Assembly: GCF_000004195.4 (NCBI RefSeq)
Contig: NC_030677.2
Coordinates: 175,696,019 to 175,760,018 of the forward strand
DNA: 64,000 bases
Direction: 5' to 3'
Source: Xenopus tropicalis
Lineage: Eukaryota > Chordata > Amphibia > Anura > Pipidae
Position 1 is the stretch's first letter; every line of letters starts with the position of its first letter. The translations under genes were made by a program, and so were the position numbers. Shown piece after piece: positions 11,331-21,788 of the stretch. The notes beneath the pieces are model-generated. The model searched no databases. It had not been told where the DNA came from and saw only the letters and a program-made list of their open reading frames with translations.

Positions 11331-13020
11331 CTCCCATAAGAATTCATAAAACTCACTCCCCCCCTCCCATAAGAATGCTAAGAACACCCCCCCCCCCGCC
11401 ATAGGAATGTGTGATCTGAGCTCTAATGGCTATACTGCAGGCAGGAAGCTACTTAAAATGGCAGCTGCTATCTTAAGCTTCTAAAGCTGTTTACTAAAAT
11501 CTGTTTGCACTGATGTCGCTGGAAGGCTGTTGTTGGTGTCAAATAGCTGAAAAAAAAGAAATATTGATGAGGTTAGTAAGGAAAGGAATTACCATCCCGT
11601 TCTCTCCAAGTAAGAATGTAAGGGTGTAGATTTTCCCAAGATGTGGTCAGTGGAGAAGCAGTGACAATGCATGGATACACCGAAATTTGGATCCAGCAGT
11701 TTTGCAGGTTGGCTAAAGACCCTCCATCCAGAATGAGGTCTAGCCTTCTTGGGTATGGATGGTAGGTTACAAGTAGCAGAATGAGGCACAGACCTATATT
11801 CATTCCATGAATACAAGATTGCCTGCATTTGGCAGCACAGTATCTAACCAGAGAAGGGAGTGCCAGCTACTGTAGGCTCCATGGGTTGCATTTCAAATAA
11901 TGGGTTTCAATATGCAGTATAAATGAACTGGTCCAATCAGACTGAGTACTGGGTAAATGAGTGGGTTTATGTAGCTAATGGTCACTCCTGTTATACACCC
12001 CATTCTATTTCTCTCTTACTCTAAAAAAAAAGAAGAAATAAAATAAAACAGATACAATCAAAGAAATACTAACCAACTAATAGTGCCATTATTGCTACTG
12101 GCAATATGTATGTGATTTTGTTTGATGTCAAAAGCAAAACAACAAAACAGAGCACAGTGGAAAATATGATTTTCTCAGTAGCTTTAAAGCTGCCATCTCA
12201 TTCTTTTACAACAAGAACCGTATGAAAACTAATCTGTAACGCATACCATTTTACAAAATGTATTTTCCTAGATTGTCAGTCATGACTTTACCTTTAGAGC
12301 AGAAAGATGATAATAGTTTGTCAGTTCCAGAGGTATTTGGTCAGCCATCATATTGTTTGTTTGGTTAATATGGCTATGGGGACCCAAAGACCAAATACAG
12401 TATATATATTGGTATGTCCCCCTTCCCATCCCAGGACTGCCCAGGGGTTCCATTAACTTCTATGAATGACATCATAGGAATGGATGGTATAAAAGAAAGG
12501 ATAGAGATAGCATTAAATTTTTACCCTACTATTGAATCCCACCATATAGTTTCACCATTGAGACTGTTTTTATTTTTCAGTTAGTACAATATTTCAATAT
12601 ATTGGAGCAAAATAAGTAAAGTATAATAATGATAATAATATTTCATGTGAAAGTCTAAAGCATGATATTCAGGGGCAGATAAATGTAGGCCGGTGTGGCC
12701 CATTTACCACCAAATGGTACACCATCTGCATGTATGTGTTCAGGCCAGCAATTGGTTCTATCTGAAGAGGAGATGTAAAGCCAGAAAGTCAGAAAGACTA
12801 ACATTCTCAGATATGCGTCCCACTTCTTAGCCAATGCCATTTAGTCTTGGCCTGGGAGCTGGGCATCTAAAACATTTTTAGCTACTGTATATGAACCAAA
12901 CCAAATCTGCAGCCCACTAAGAAGTCCATTGCACAAACTAATCCTTCCCCTTCCCTAGCTTCACCCTGTTAGGGCAAGTCTGCAACCATTGATCGCAGGA
13001 AAGATCAGAATTATAATGTG
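11331..13020. other. No gene seen
   Basis: Unassigned. The sequence contains a short C-run at 11,389-11,397. No supported exon or complete repeat was found. Confidence 0.4.
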
Positions 13021-13029
13021 TATGGCCAC

Positions 13030-13440
13030 CATTAGGGGCAGATTTAGCAACGTTTGCATTTTTTTTCCTGCGAATTGTGTTTTTTTACTAAAAATCAGGA
13101 ATTTAAATAACGATAAAAAATGTGAATGGTTGATATTTATTAAGCAACAAAAATGTGAAAGGGGGAATGTAAAACTTCCGCATCTAAAAGCTTGCAAGGA
13201 GTTGTACTATTTAAAAATAACTATGTAGTCAATTTGAGTTTTTCAAGTTTTTTTAGCTTTTTTTTTTATCAGGTTTTTTTCATTCGGATTTTTTATTAAA
13301 AAGGTAACGTTTTTTTTTTTTAATTAAAATTAATAAAAGTAGTAAAAAACATACATAAAAATGAATTTTTAAAAATAAGCCTTAAGGGCAGATCTACTAA
13401 AAGTCAAAATTTTCTCATTTTTATTTTCAAGAAACTACAA
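13030..13440. repeat. Possible decayed inverted-repeat element
   Basis: A left edge reading aggggcagatttagcaacg and a right edge reading aagggcagatctactaaaag resemble the ggggcacatttactaa ends of the MITE family described at 21,789. The interior is T-rich and gives no further support. Confidence 0.35.
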
Positions 13441-13451
13441 AAAACTAATTA

Positions 13452-13536
13452 CAGGTATCAGACCCCTTATCCGGAAACCCATTACCCAGAAAGTTCAGAA
13501 TTACGGAAAGGTCATCTCCCATAGACTTTTGTAATG
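13452..13536 (-). mobile_element. TA-type MITE fragment, copy 4
   Basis: Only the left about 85 bp remains: CAGGTATCAGACCCC followed by ttatccggaaaccc and catctcccatagact. The rest is replaced by unrelated sequence. Confidence 0.7.
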
Positions 13537-13654
13537 GACTAAAACAAACACGAAAACCCTTTGAAAAAAAAAATTATAACATTATGCCAGCAAGTTTAAC
13601 CATCAAAGAGGCATATAAATCTCTGTTGTTAGGCCAGACATAAGAACAGATATA

Positions 13655-13982
13655 CAGGCATAGGATGCCTTATATGGAAATCCGTTATCCAGAAAGTTCC
13701 AAATTACGGAAAGGATGTCTCCCATACACTCCATTTTAATTAAATAATTCACATTTTTAAAAATGATTTCCTTTTTCTCTGTAATAATAAAACAGTACTT
13801 TGTACTTGATCGAAACTAAGATATAATTAATCCTTATTGGAGGCAAAACAATCCTATTGGGTTTAATCACTGTATAAATATTTTTTTTAGCAGACTGAAT
13901 GTAGGAGATCCGAATTACGGAAAGACCCCTTATCTGGAAAACCCCAGGTCCCGAGCATTCTGGAAAACGGGTCCCATACCTG
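13655..13982 (-). mobile_element. TA-flanked palindromic MITE, copy 5
   Basis: Full-length copy beginning CAGGCATAGGATGCC and ending GGGTCCCATACCTG, with TA at 13,653-13,654 and 13,983-13,984. Confidence 0.82.
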
Positions 13983-14109
13983 TATTACGAATGACAGTCA
14001 TTTATCAAAAGATCTGAACTGAAAAAGCAGAAACCAAAAAAAGTTGCAGAACAGTTGTAAAAACTGCAATTTTTTCATATTTTTGCATTAAAAAAAACCC
14101 AAAACCTTT

Positions 14110-14245
14110 AAAACCATGAAGCAAAGAAAGAGCTTACAGTTGTTAAAGGGACATCTGCCATTGACTTGAAAGGTCGCAACTTTTTTCCGAAACTTTTCCG
14201 GTGACAAACAGCACGACCTGAAAAAGTTGCGGCTTAGTAAATGCC
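14110..14245. repeat. Short inverted-repeat element arm
   Basis: The stretch acatctgccattgactt, then ggtcgcaacttttttccg and gacctgaaaaagttgcggc, contains a local inverted repeat (gtcgcaacttttt against aaaaagttgcggc). A similar sequence occurs at about 28,395-28,560. Confidence 0.45.
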
Positions 14246-14249
14246 CACT

Positions 14250-16885
14250 CGCGTATGCTGGCACTCTGCATCAGGGGGAGAAAGCACGGTGATTTGCCTC
14301 CAAAAAGTGCACTTAGCCCCATGGGCTGTGTTTGTAAATGGGTTTCTGTGTAATACAATACTGTATATACCATTTACAATGAGAAAGAATAAAGTTATTG
14401 ACTACAAAACTATGTTGCGAGCACATTCTGCAGTTATATTATACAGAAGGGGGATTGTAAAAAAAAAGCTAATTTTTGGGACATTTCTCCAATGTACAGT
14501 AAGCCCATTGGCTGATGATATATTGCCCCTGAGGACATCTAAAACACGGGTTATCTTTGTTATTCTCCCAGCAAATTCTGAGAAGCAATATCCTACAATT
14601 TCTCATCTGAGTATTAAGAAGCCAATTAAGTTATCAAAGTATTTTAATGCCAAATGTTTATCTCATTTTCCGTATTTGATATATATTTTTAATATCTGCA
14701 AACGGTTACATTATAATTATGGGCAGAAAAAGTTCTAATTTCTAAAATATTATTCCATTTTCTTGCAGGGAAACTGCCTGTCTCCTTTTTACTAGCAGAT
14801 ATTGAAATATTATGTGTTTCAGCAGGACTATATTCCTATTTGTACATGAAAAACATACTGTATATGACTGCATATCAAAATATAGTTATGCGCGGCATAG
14901 ATGAAATATTAAACAAACAGTAAAGTAATACATTATTCTCTGAGCTGGATACTAGCTCCACTGCATATTTTCTGTTGATGTGTTCCAGGAGTACCGTCTG
15001 GCTCATAGAAATTATTTATAAAATATGCCTAAAGTGTATACACGGCTAAATATGATTACATTTTTTTCCAGCAGTATTGTAAGCTAATGTTTTCTTCATT
15101 CTGGGATAGCAGCCTCCATTTAGATAACAAAGCTGAGCTAGAAAATAATGACTTATGCCTGAGAATTGCTTTGTATGCTGAGATCTGTCTTATACAATCT
15201 TATGAGGATAAGTATCATTTTTAAAAGGCAGCAAATTAGTAAAAACAGGTTTATTTTGTGAAATGGAAGATATTATATAATCTAAAGATATACATAGGAT
15301 ATTTCTACTGCTTGATGTTTATAACTTCTCAGAGGTTATTTCTAAGGGGAATCAACATGAATCATTTGGTACAGGAAAAAGGTTACTGGGCCCCTAGGTC
15401 CCTCGGTAGGAAGAAGTGAGACTAGGCCTGTGTATAGGAGACAGACGCAGGTGCAGCTTAACTTTGTACAACTATTCATTTGATTTAAAAAAAATAATAA
15501 TCAGAGGTTCTCAAGATAATTCTCCCAGGAATTATATAACCCTTTCCAAACATTTTGGTCACTGCTCTAGTGATTTTTGTCTTTTACTGGGAAATCCTAT
15601 GAGAAATCCTAAAGCCATTCTGTAGCTTAGAACCAGAAGAGGCTTCTAAGCTTAAAGGGTATGCTAACCTTTATCCTGCCTTCAGCCTTCATCCTCCAAA
15701 TCCCACAATTACCTGCACACATAATGTCAATAAGGAAAGAAACATCACAGTGCAATGCATTGTGGGTTATGTACTATAGCTCCTGCATGCTGTCTGTAAG
15801 CTGTGGAGAAGTTGTTACAATTTGTAACATCAATGTTTTAGCCCCTCCTCCCTGCCAGGATTTTAAATGATGGAGAAAGTGAAGAACTCTTTTGCAGCTG
15901 GATTGCAGATTGTATAAATTAAATGTTGGTTTGGAAGTTTGCATTCCCCTAAGGATTCTAGAGCACCTTCTCACTTTCTAGAGGACTTCTTGTAGGAAAT
16001 ATTAATTAGTAATCCTAAATTCATTTACAAAACATATTAACTGAGTTCAATTAAACTGGAAAACATGCAGCAATACATTCCTTAATACCTAATACTCTGT
16101 ACTACATATAGTTTATGTATGAATAGACTTTGCCCTAGTGTAAAATGTAAATGCAGTTCAATAAAGCTGTACAGTACCTCCACGCAATAATTCTATTCTA
16201 AACCAGAGCGTATTATAATCAGTGTAGTCCCTACCTCATTTAAAATAAGGAAATGGAAAATCAGGCTGCACAAGGGCCCCAATAAATCTTATAGCCATAT
16301 ACTGAAAGGAATTAAGGCAGCCAACTCAATAATCTTTTATGATACTACAGAGCGGTGTGTTTTTTGTGCTATGGACATTGCAGATAAATATTTTCTACTG
16401 ATGTTTTAATTGAAAATGTATAAACACTTCATGATTCGTGGAATTTTTGATGTTTCAGTACATACTTATAGATAAAACGATTTAATGCCACTTTATAACA
16501 CTAACATTAAAAGAATTTTGCTATGAAAAACTCCATGCTAAATCACAGTGAGTTAGTGATTTAAAAATATGACCGGGGAAGGATTTTCATCATTTTATAG
16601 GGACATCGGCCTGCCAATTATCAGAAGGCAATGTAATCACTGAAGCATGCAAGGTAACATCTAACTGACAAAGGCTAAATGTGCAGTTGTCTACTTGGCT
16701 TCAAAATCTTGCGCTAAAAAGAGACTCATATAATTGTCATACGTAGCAAAAGGTCTGTTATTGTCAGCTGCTAAGTTATCATTTTACCAAAGAAGATAAA
16801 TCTGCTTAATGTTGGACAGCTTTACAGTCAACGGTAGTACTCTCACACAGGGGTCCAGCCCCAAAGTACAAGGTTATGTAATAAA
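14250..16885. other. No gene seen
   Basis: AT-rich, unassigned. The frame at 14,241-14,738 has no domain, and its start lies in the preceding repeat. No RNA gene is recognised. Confidence 0.4.
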
Positions 16886-16889
16886 TCAA

Positions 16890-17831
16890 TGTAACACCTA
16901 TTTGGCTATAAAATGGCCAACCCAGGCTAGTAGCGTGCTGTAGAGCATGTGTTACATGCGACCTTAATGCACAGGAATGGGCCTCCGCTATATGGGAGCT
17001 ATGTCAGGGCTAGATGATGTTGTTGAACTACAACTCACACTGGTGTTATGCAATAGATTAAAGTAATAGGACGCCAGGAGCTCTTGCAGAATAACTGGAT
17101 AGTACTTTATTTGTCCAAGACAAAGGTAATCAGGGTATTTCAGTATACTCACTTAATAGATGTTATGCAGTATGCAGTTATACAGTTGATGTAAAATGGA
17201 TTAATAGCAGAAATATGATGTTCCCCTGTGTATCCCTTCTCATCAAGAGGATTGGGCAGGTAGAACAACAACAGCGTGGTAGGTAGGAAAGCTCACCGGC
17301 ATAGTCCCATGCTCTTTTGGAGGTTAGGACAAGGCATATTTGCTAACCTATTTCCCTAGCACTTCTGTGTCCCTAATCTAAGGCCAGTAATGCCTGTTAG
17401 GAAGACTACTCCTTTGCTATTATCCTGGATGGAGCAAATGGCTGCTCTTTCTGTATAATTCTGTCTGAACTCACCACTTCTAGAGGGACTTCTAGAGGGT
17501 GCTATGAAATATGCTGCTATACTGTCTTTTCCTCGTTCACGGGGCCCTGTCCCCGACTTAATTTGGATGGATAGTGGCTTACTGGGCCGGATCTGAACCC
17601 AGGCTCGATGGAGCTCTGCTTCAGGTAGCAGATCAGCAGCCAAAGAGGAAAACACTTCCTTGTGCAAGACACTATATAGTCTGCCAAGGGGAGTGGTTAA
17701 ATGAGCTAAACCTGTAAGGGATAGCTTTAGAAACTGTAACCTGAGTATAGAGGGGTCTGCCCTATAACAGTACAGATAAGGAAAAGTAGGGAAGTAAAGC
17801 CATAGGGAGCTTAACCCTATGGGTCCCTACA
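16890..17831 (-). repeat. 3' LTR of the minus-strand element (942 bp)
   Basis: On the minus strand it runs TGTAGGGACCC to GGTGTTACA. A TATA-like ctatatag lies at about 17,673-17,680 and an AATAAA signal at 17,107-17,112, giving U3 of about 180 bp, a long R and a U5 of about 200 bp. It is 12 bp longer than its partner because tctagagggact is duplicated in tandem near 17,480-17,505. A minus-strand frame of 103 codons at 17,356-17,667 lies in the R/U5 region and is not considered a gene. Confidence 0.85.
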
Positions 17832-17890
17832 TTCACCCGGGGGAAGAATCCATTCCGACCCGGCAATGGTAAACACCAATAAGTACACTT

Positions 17891-18559
17891 TCAAGCAATA
17901 AACATAGTGCAAGAATTTAGTGCAAAAATGTAAACAGTACCAACATCCGCTTCTGGTATCCTATCCAAAGGTATACCTGGGTACATTGGATAACTGTAAA
18001 GAAAAAGTTAGGCACATACAGCAACTTTTACTGACTTACATACACCTTGAGTGTCCGGTTGGATCACTCCGGTGCACACATGGGAAATACTCCTGTTGTT
18101 CCAGGTTCCCAGGCACATACTTGGCTGTAAAGAAATGTTGCATTGGGTTAACATTCAAACTGTGACACAATCCCACCCATCAACTTTATTAAGTCCATGC
18201 CCTCCACCCAAACCCAGTGTTCATGGATCTCTCGACATGCACTTCGTGGTGTGGATTAGGCAAGGGGTCCTACCCTCAGGCAGATGAAAATAGAAGTTGT
18301 AGTGGGGTGGGGCGCAGCAGTCTTTTTGGTTACACCCAACTATTTACAACAAAAACTAGTTCTCAGCAGTGCCTCCTTTGGAGGCGAACCAACCCACCGC
18401 TGAGGGGTAACAAAAGAATTTTCTCTGTTTGCTCAAATAACGTGAGTCCAGAGATAGGGAATGTATCCCAAAACAGAATGAGGGTACTGGCCAGTTGCTC
18501 AGTCCCTAGGGGAAGTTCTCACAGTGCCCAGCCGGTGCCACTGTGGAAAGTCACTTACG
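17891..18559 (-). other. Possible two further in-frame exons of the LTR-borne gene
   Basis: On the minus strand a donor GTAAGT begins at 18,558, five codon bases before the stop of the zinc-ribbon frame. A polypyrimidine tract and acceptor (tttctttacag) end at 18,125. Exon 2 would be 18,124-18,040, ending at another GTAAGT donor at 18,039. A second acceptor (tttttctttacag) ends at 17,994, and exon 3 would be 17,993-17,891 with a TGA stop. Phases match at both junctions (1 and 2), both exons are open in the required frame, and the total is 1,374 nt or 457 codons plus stop. The second intron is only 46 nt, unusually short for a vertebrate. If it is not removed, the frame ends at the donor. This is inference without transcript data. 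Confidence 0.5.
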
Positions 18560-19744
18560 TACCCCAAACCTCTTGAGGGTCTCCTCGTAGGATAGGTAGT
18601 AGTTGGGGTGCGGTTTGTCCGTTCTCCCCCCTTCAGGAAGCCTTGCGCTTATGGTGAAAAGCTTGGGTTCCTGGAACTTCCCGCAACTCTTCACGAAGTG
18701 CTTTAATGTGGTACGGCCGTACCACCACTCGTGGATGACATTTCCAATGAACTCCACATCTCGGGTCTGTTTTCCAACATCATTGCTGAAAACTCCGGTG
18801 AGTCCTAGGTAATTTTTTCTAGTAACCTCACCATATACCCACTCGTGGACCTTCTTTTCCACCTCGTCATAGATCCACTCTGGGGCATAGGGCATGCAGT
18901 AGCCCCAGAGTTCTCTCACGCGGGTATTTATGAGTCTTTGCACCCTCGATAGGGTCCTCATCTTTGTGGGGTCTCCCCGGCCGGGTAAGACCCAGAAGCT
19001 CTGATCCAATCCAGGCGCTGCTCCGCGGAGAGGTACTTTTGGTACCTTAAGCTCCCTTCCCTGTGGGAAGTTTTCTGGCTCTGGTATTGGTTTAGGGTTA
19101 TCTATGGGATCCACCCAGGTGGCAGTGGACCCATCTGTGATCCACTCCTCGCTCTCCTCTGGAGGGCTCTCTGTGGGTGGAGAGGAAGGCTTGTTTGCTA
19201 AAGCCCGTACTCGGCCCCTCCCCCTAGCAACAGACTTTCGCTCCAAAATGGCTGGAGGTTCCTCCCCCGAGCTGGTACCACGAGGGCTATCTCTCACGCC
19301 TCCCATAGGTGGGGAGGTAGGTCCCTCAGTTAGGGCCTTTGAAGAAGGAGTGCTGCGTGCTCCTGGTGAAGATGTGGGGGTAAATGGCTCTGCCTCCGCG
19401 GAGAGATCAGATTTTACTGACAACTTCCTGATCCCTAATATCATAGGCTCAGGTACTGGACGACCTCTGGGTGGCCTTTTTTCTTGGTATGGGCCCACCC
19501 AACACTCATAGTAGCAGTGGCTGCAGTAGCTCTGTAAGTCCTTAGCCTCCTCAATAAGAGTGCTACCACACCTCCCACAGAAAGGAACTATCACTTTGTC
19601 CCCCTCACCGTTTAATCGTTCCCCATATGTGCCAGCCCAGATGTAGCGGGCATCGGCATCAATTATTGGGGGGTCTTTAAGGGTAAAACCTTTGGAGGGT
19701 CCCTCCTCCGGGTCTTCCCATCCATCCCATCCTTTATCAGCCAT
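18551..19744 (-). CDS. Unrecognised zinc-ribbon protein in LTR element (397 aa)
   Basis: I do not recognise this protein. The start chosen is the ATG at 19,744-19,742, which sits in a near-ideal Kozak context (ACCATGG); the frame opens 11 codons further upstream without an ATG. The N-terminal 100 residues are acidic and hold a four-cysteine cluster, C56-x2-C59-x14-C74-x2-C77, typical of a zinc ribbon. Residues 110-240 are Pro/Ser/Glu-rich and probably disordered, with a basic RGRGRVR at about 174-180. Residues 265-395 look folded and contain two related segments, VHEWVYGEVT (about 299-308) and IHEWWYGRTT (about 337-346). It has no CCHC knuckle and no protease or RT motif. The stop codon overlaps a strong splice donor, so a longer spliced product is possible. 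It could be a divergent Gag, an accessory regulator, or a captured host gene; the sequence does not decide. Confidence 0.7.
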   Translation of the reverse strand: MADKGWDGWEDPEEGPSKGFTLKDPPIIDADARYIWAGTYGERLNGEGDKVIVPFCGRCGSTLIEEAKDLQSYCSHCYYECWVGPYQEKRPPRGRPVPEPMILGIRKLSVKSDLSAEAEPFTPTSSPGARSTPSSKALTEGPTSPPMGGVRDSPRGTSSGEEPPAILERKSVARGRGRVRALANKPSSPPTESPPEESEEWITDGSTATWVDPIDNPKPIPEPENFPQGRELKVPKVPLRGAAPGLDQSFWVLPGRGDPTKMRTLSRVQRLINTRVRELWGYCMPYAPEWIYDEVEKKVHEWVYGEVTRKNYLGLTGVFSNDVGKQTRDVEFIGNVIHEWWYGRTTLKHFVKSCGKFQEPKLFTISARLPEGGRTDKPHPNYYLSYEETLKRFGVRK

Positions 19745-20498
19745 GGTAGATGGTAAATGCAGCAAAATAACAGCCAAGTGCTGTACAAGTAATCCGGATG
19801 CAGCCGCAAGTCCGGTACAATTTTACAAAATAACAGCAGCCCCACTCGCTCCAATAGAGCCGCCCCACTATGTGGCTTGGCTGGGCGCAGTGGGTTAATT
19901 GCTGTTCCCTGGTACACTAGCCCGCAGCCGCGGGGTCTAGGCAGGGTATCGGTAAATTATTTGTAAAGTTCAAGCACCTATTTGGTCGCAGCCGCGGACC
20001 CACTGAGGTGATGTCCTTTACCTTCAGCCCGCACGGTGTTCCGGAAGGATCCCCTGTACCGGTGGTGCGTAGCTGGATAAGTGAGGAGTATGCGCTATTA
20101 CTACTTTAGCAGCCGCTTACAGTAGATTCGCAATCAGTCAGGAGCAGATTCAGATGCGACCGACTCCTACCAAAGTTCCTCACAAAATGGCGGCGGTGAC
20201 GTGCGTCCCTTGACCCGCCCTTTGAGGTCTCGCGTCTGGGTCTTTCCTTCACGCGAGAACTCCCCCTGCGCGCCAATTACTTCTCGCGTCACTTAGAAAG
20301 GCGCCAAGACAGTAATAGCTTTGAGTGACAGCGCAGGGAACCAATGGGAAACGGTCTAAGAGCTCCAGAAACCGAACCCACGGCCAATTACAATTTAGAT
20401 TTTGCGATGCAGGCTAGCCTTTTGCCTCTCGGGTCCGGCAGTGCCTGTCAGCGATTTTTAAAGGCACAGTGCACACAGTGTTTCCTAGCCCCACAAAT
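19745..20498 (-). other. Leader of the minus-strand LTR element
   Basis: About 750 bp of non-coding, relatively GC-rich sequence between primer site and start codon. It holds several short upstream starts and a possible splice donor where the minus strand reads CTGAAGGTAAAG near 20,020. No packaging structure could be judged by eye. Confidence 0.5.
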
Positions 20499-20511
20499 AC
20501 GTTGGGCGCCA
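20499..20511 (-). promoter_or_regulatory. Primer binding site, tRNA-Lys1,2-like
   Basis: The minus strand reads TGGCGCCCAACGT, starting two bases after the LTR end. This matches the first 13 bases of the primer site used with tRNA-Lys1,2 by several retroviruses, after which similarity stops. Its position fixes the element's orientation. Confidence 0.7.
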
Positions 20512-20513
20512 AA

Positions 20514-21443
20514 TGTAACACCTATTTGGCTATAAAATGGCCAACCCAGGCTAGTAGCGTGCTGTAGAGCATGTGTTACATGCGACCTTAATGCACAGGA
20601 ATGGGCCTCCGCTATATGGGAGCTATGTCAGGGCTAGATGATGTTGTTGAACTACAACTCACACTGGTGTTATGCAATAGATTAAAGTAATAGGACGCCA
20701 GGAGCTCTTGCAGAATAACTGGATAGTACTTTATTTGTCCAAGACAAAGGTAATCAGGGTATTTCAGTATACTCACTTAATAGATGTTATGCAGTATGCA
20801 GTTATACAGTTGATGTAAAATGGATTAATAGCAGAAATATGATGTTCCCCTGTGTATCCCTTCTCATCAAGAGGATTGGGCAGGTAGAACAACAACAGCG
20901 TGGTAGGTAGGAAAGCTCACCGGCATAGTCCCATGCTCTTTTGGAGGTTAGGGCAAGGCATATTTGCTAACCTATTTCCCTAGCACTTCTGTGTCCCTAA
21001 TCTAAGGCCAGTAATGCCTGTTAGGAAGACTACTCCTTTGCTATTATCCTGGATGGAGCAAATGGCTGCTCTTTCTGTATAATTCTGTCTGAACTCACCA
21101 CTTCTAGAGGGTGCTATGAAATATGCTGCTATACTGTCTTTTCCTCGTTCACGGGGCCCTGTCCCCGACTTAATTTGGATGGATAGTGGCTTACTGGGCC
21201 GGATCTGAACCCAGGCTCGATGGAGCTCTGCTTCAGGTAGCAGATCAGCAGCCAAAGAGGAAAACACTTCCTTGTGCAAGACACTATATAGTCTGCCAAG
21301 GGGAGTGGTTAAATGAGCTAAACCTGTAAGGGATAGCTTTAGAAACTGTAACCTGAGTATAGAGGGGTCTGCCCTATAACAGTACAGATAAGGAAAAGTA
21401 GGGAAGTAAAGCCATAGGGAGCTTAACCCTATGGGTCCCTACA
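20514..21443 (-). repeat. 5' LTR of the minus-strand element (930 bp)
   Basis: Nearly identical to 16,890-17,831. The minus-strand TATA-like ctatatag is at 21,284-21,291 and AATAAA at 20,730-20,735. In the minus reading this LTR drives transcription leftward through 20,513 into the leader and the zinc-ribbon gene. The boundary at 20,514 is set by the LTR identity and the terminal TGTAACA. Confidence 0.85.
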
Positions 21444-21447
21444 TCAA

Positions 21448-21785
21448 CATTTAGATTTTTGTGATTTTAGAGGTTTTTGAAATCTCAAATAAAGTAATTT
21501 CCACTACAACCACAAATGCCTAGTTGTTTATTAAAAGATCTGAATTGAAAAAGTATGAATGAATTAATTTGCAGAACAAAAATGAAAAGGACATGAAAAC
21601 CATACATTTTTTGTGTTTTTTACTTTTTTCCTACGAATCTGAAAACCTCTAAAAATAAAAATCTCTCTTTACTTAATCTAGCCACCCGAGTACCTATACT
21701 GGAGGAGGGTATTGGTGATCTCCTCTCCTCTACTTGGTGGAGTCTCTGACAACTCTGCTTTCTACCCAAATCCTTATTTTTACTC
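21448..21785. other. No gene seen
   Basis: T-rich sequence between the LTR element and the minisatellite-bearing MITE. Nothing is supported. Confidence 0.4.
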
Positions 21786-21788
21786 CTA

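Larger units (their letters stand above)
16890..21443 (-). mobile_element. Young non-autonomous LTR element carrying an unknown gene
   Basis: Two long direct repeats (16,890-17,831 and 20,514-21,443) bracket a 2,682-bp interior. Each repeat starts TGTAACACC and ends CCCTACA, and a 4-bp duplication TCAA flanks the whole (16,886-16,889 and 21,444-21,447). I orient it on the minus strand for three reasons. A tRNA-Lys1,2-like primer site follows the 20,514 LTR. Minus-strand TATA and AATAAA signals fall in the expected order within each LTR. The only large frame is minus. The LTRs differ by one visible substitution and a 12-bp tandem duplication, so insertion is recent. There is no protease, RT or integrase, so mobility would need enzymes from another element. 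One oddity is that I see no polypurine tract at the minus-strand 3' LTR boundary. Confidence 0.85.

Noticed and set aside
14241..14738. 165-codon plus-strand frame as a host gene
   Set aside because: The composition is AT-driven, the start lies at the edge of a repeat, and no motif or splice context was seen.
17356..17667. 103-codon minus-strand frame in the LTR (repeated near 20,980-21,279)
   Set aside because: It lies within the LTR R/U5 region. The 12-bp duplication keeps the frame by chance, and no domain is recognised.
17832..17860. Plus-strand ggggaagaa purine run as a polypurine tract, implying plus orientation
   Set aside because: It follows the left LTR instead of preceding the right one, and the primer site, TATA and AATAAA all support the minus orientation.
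19104..19511. 135-codon plus-strand frame in the LTR element
   Set aside because: Exact antisense shadow of the Pro/Ser-rich part of the minus-strand zinc-ribbon gene.
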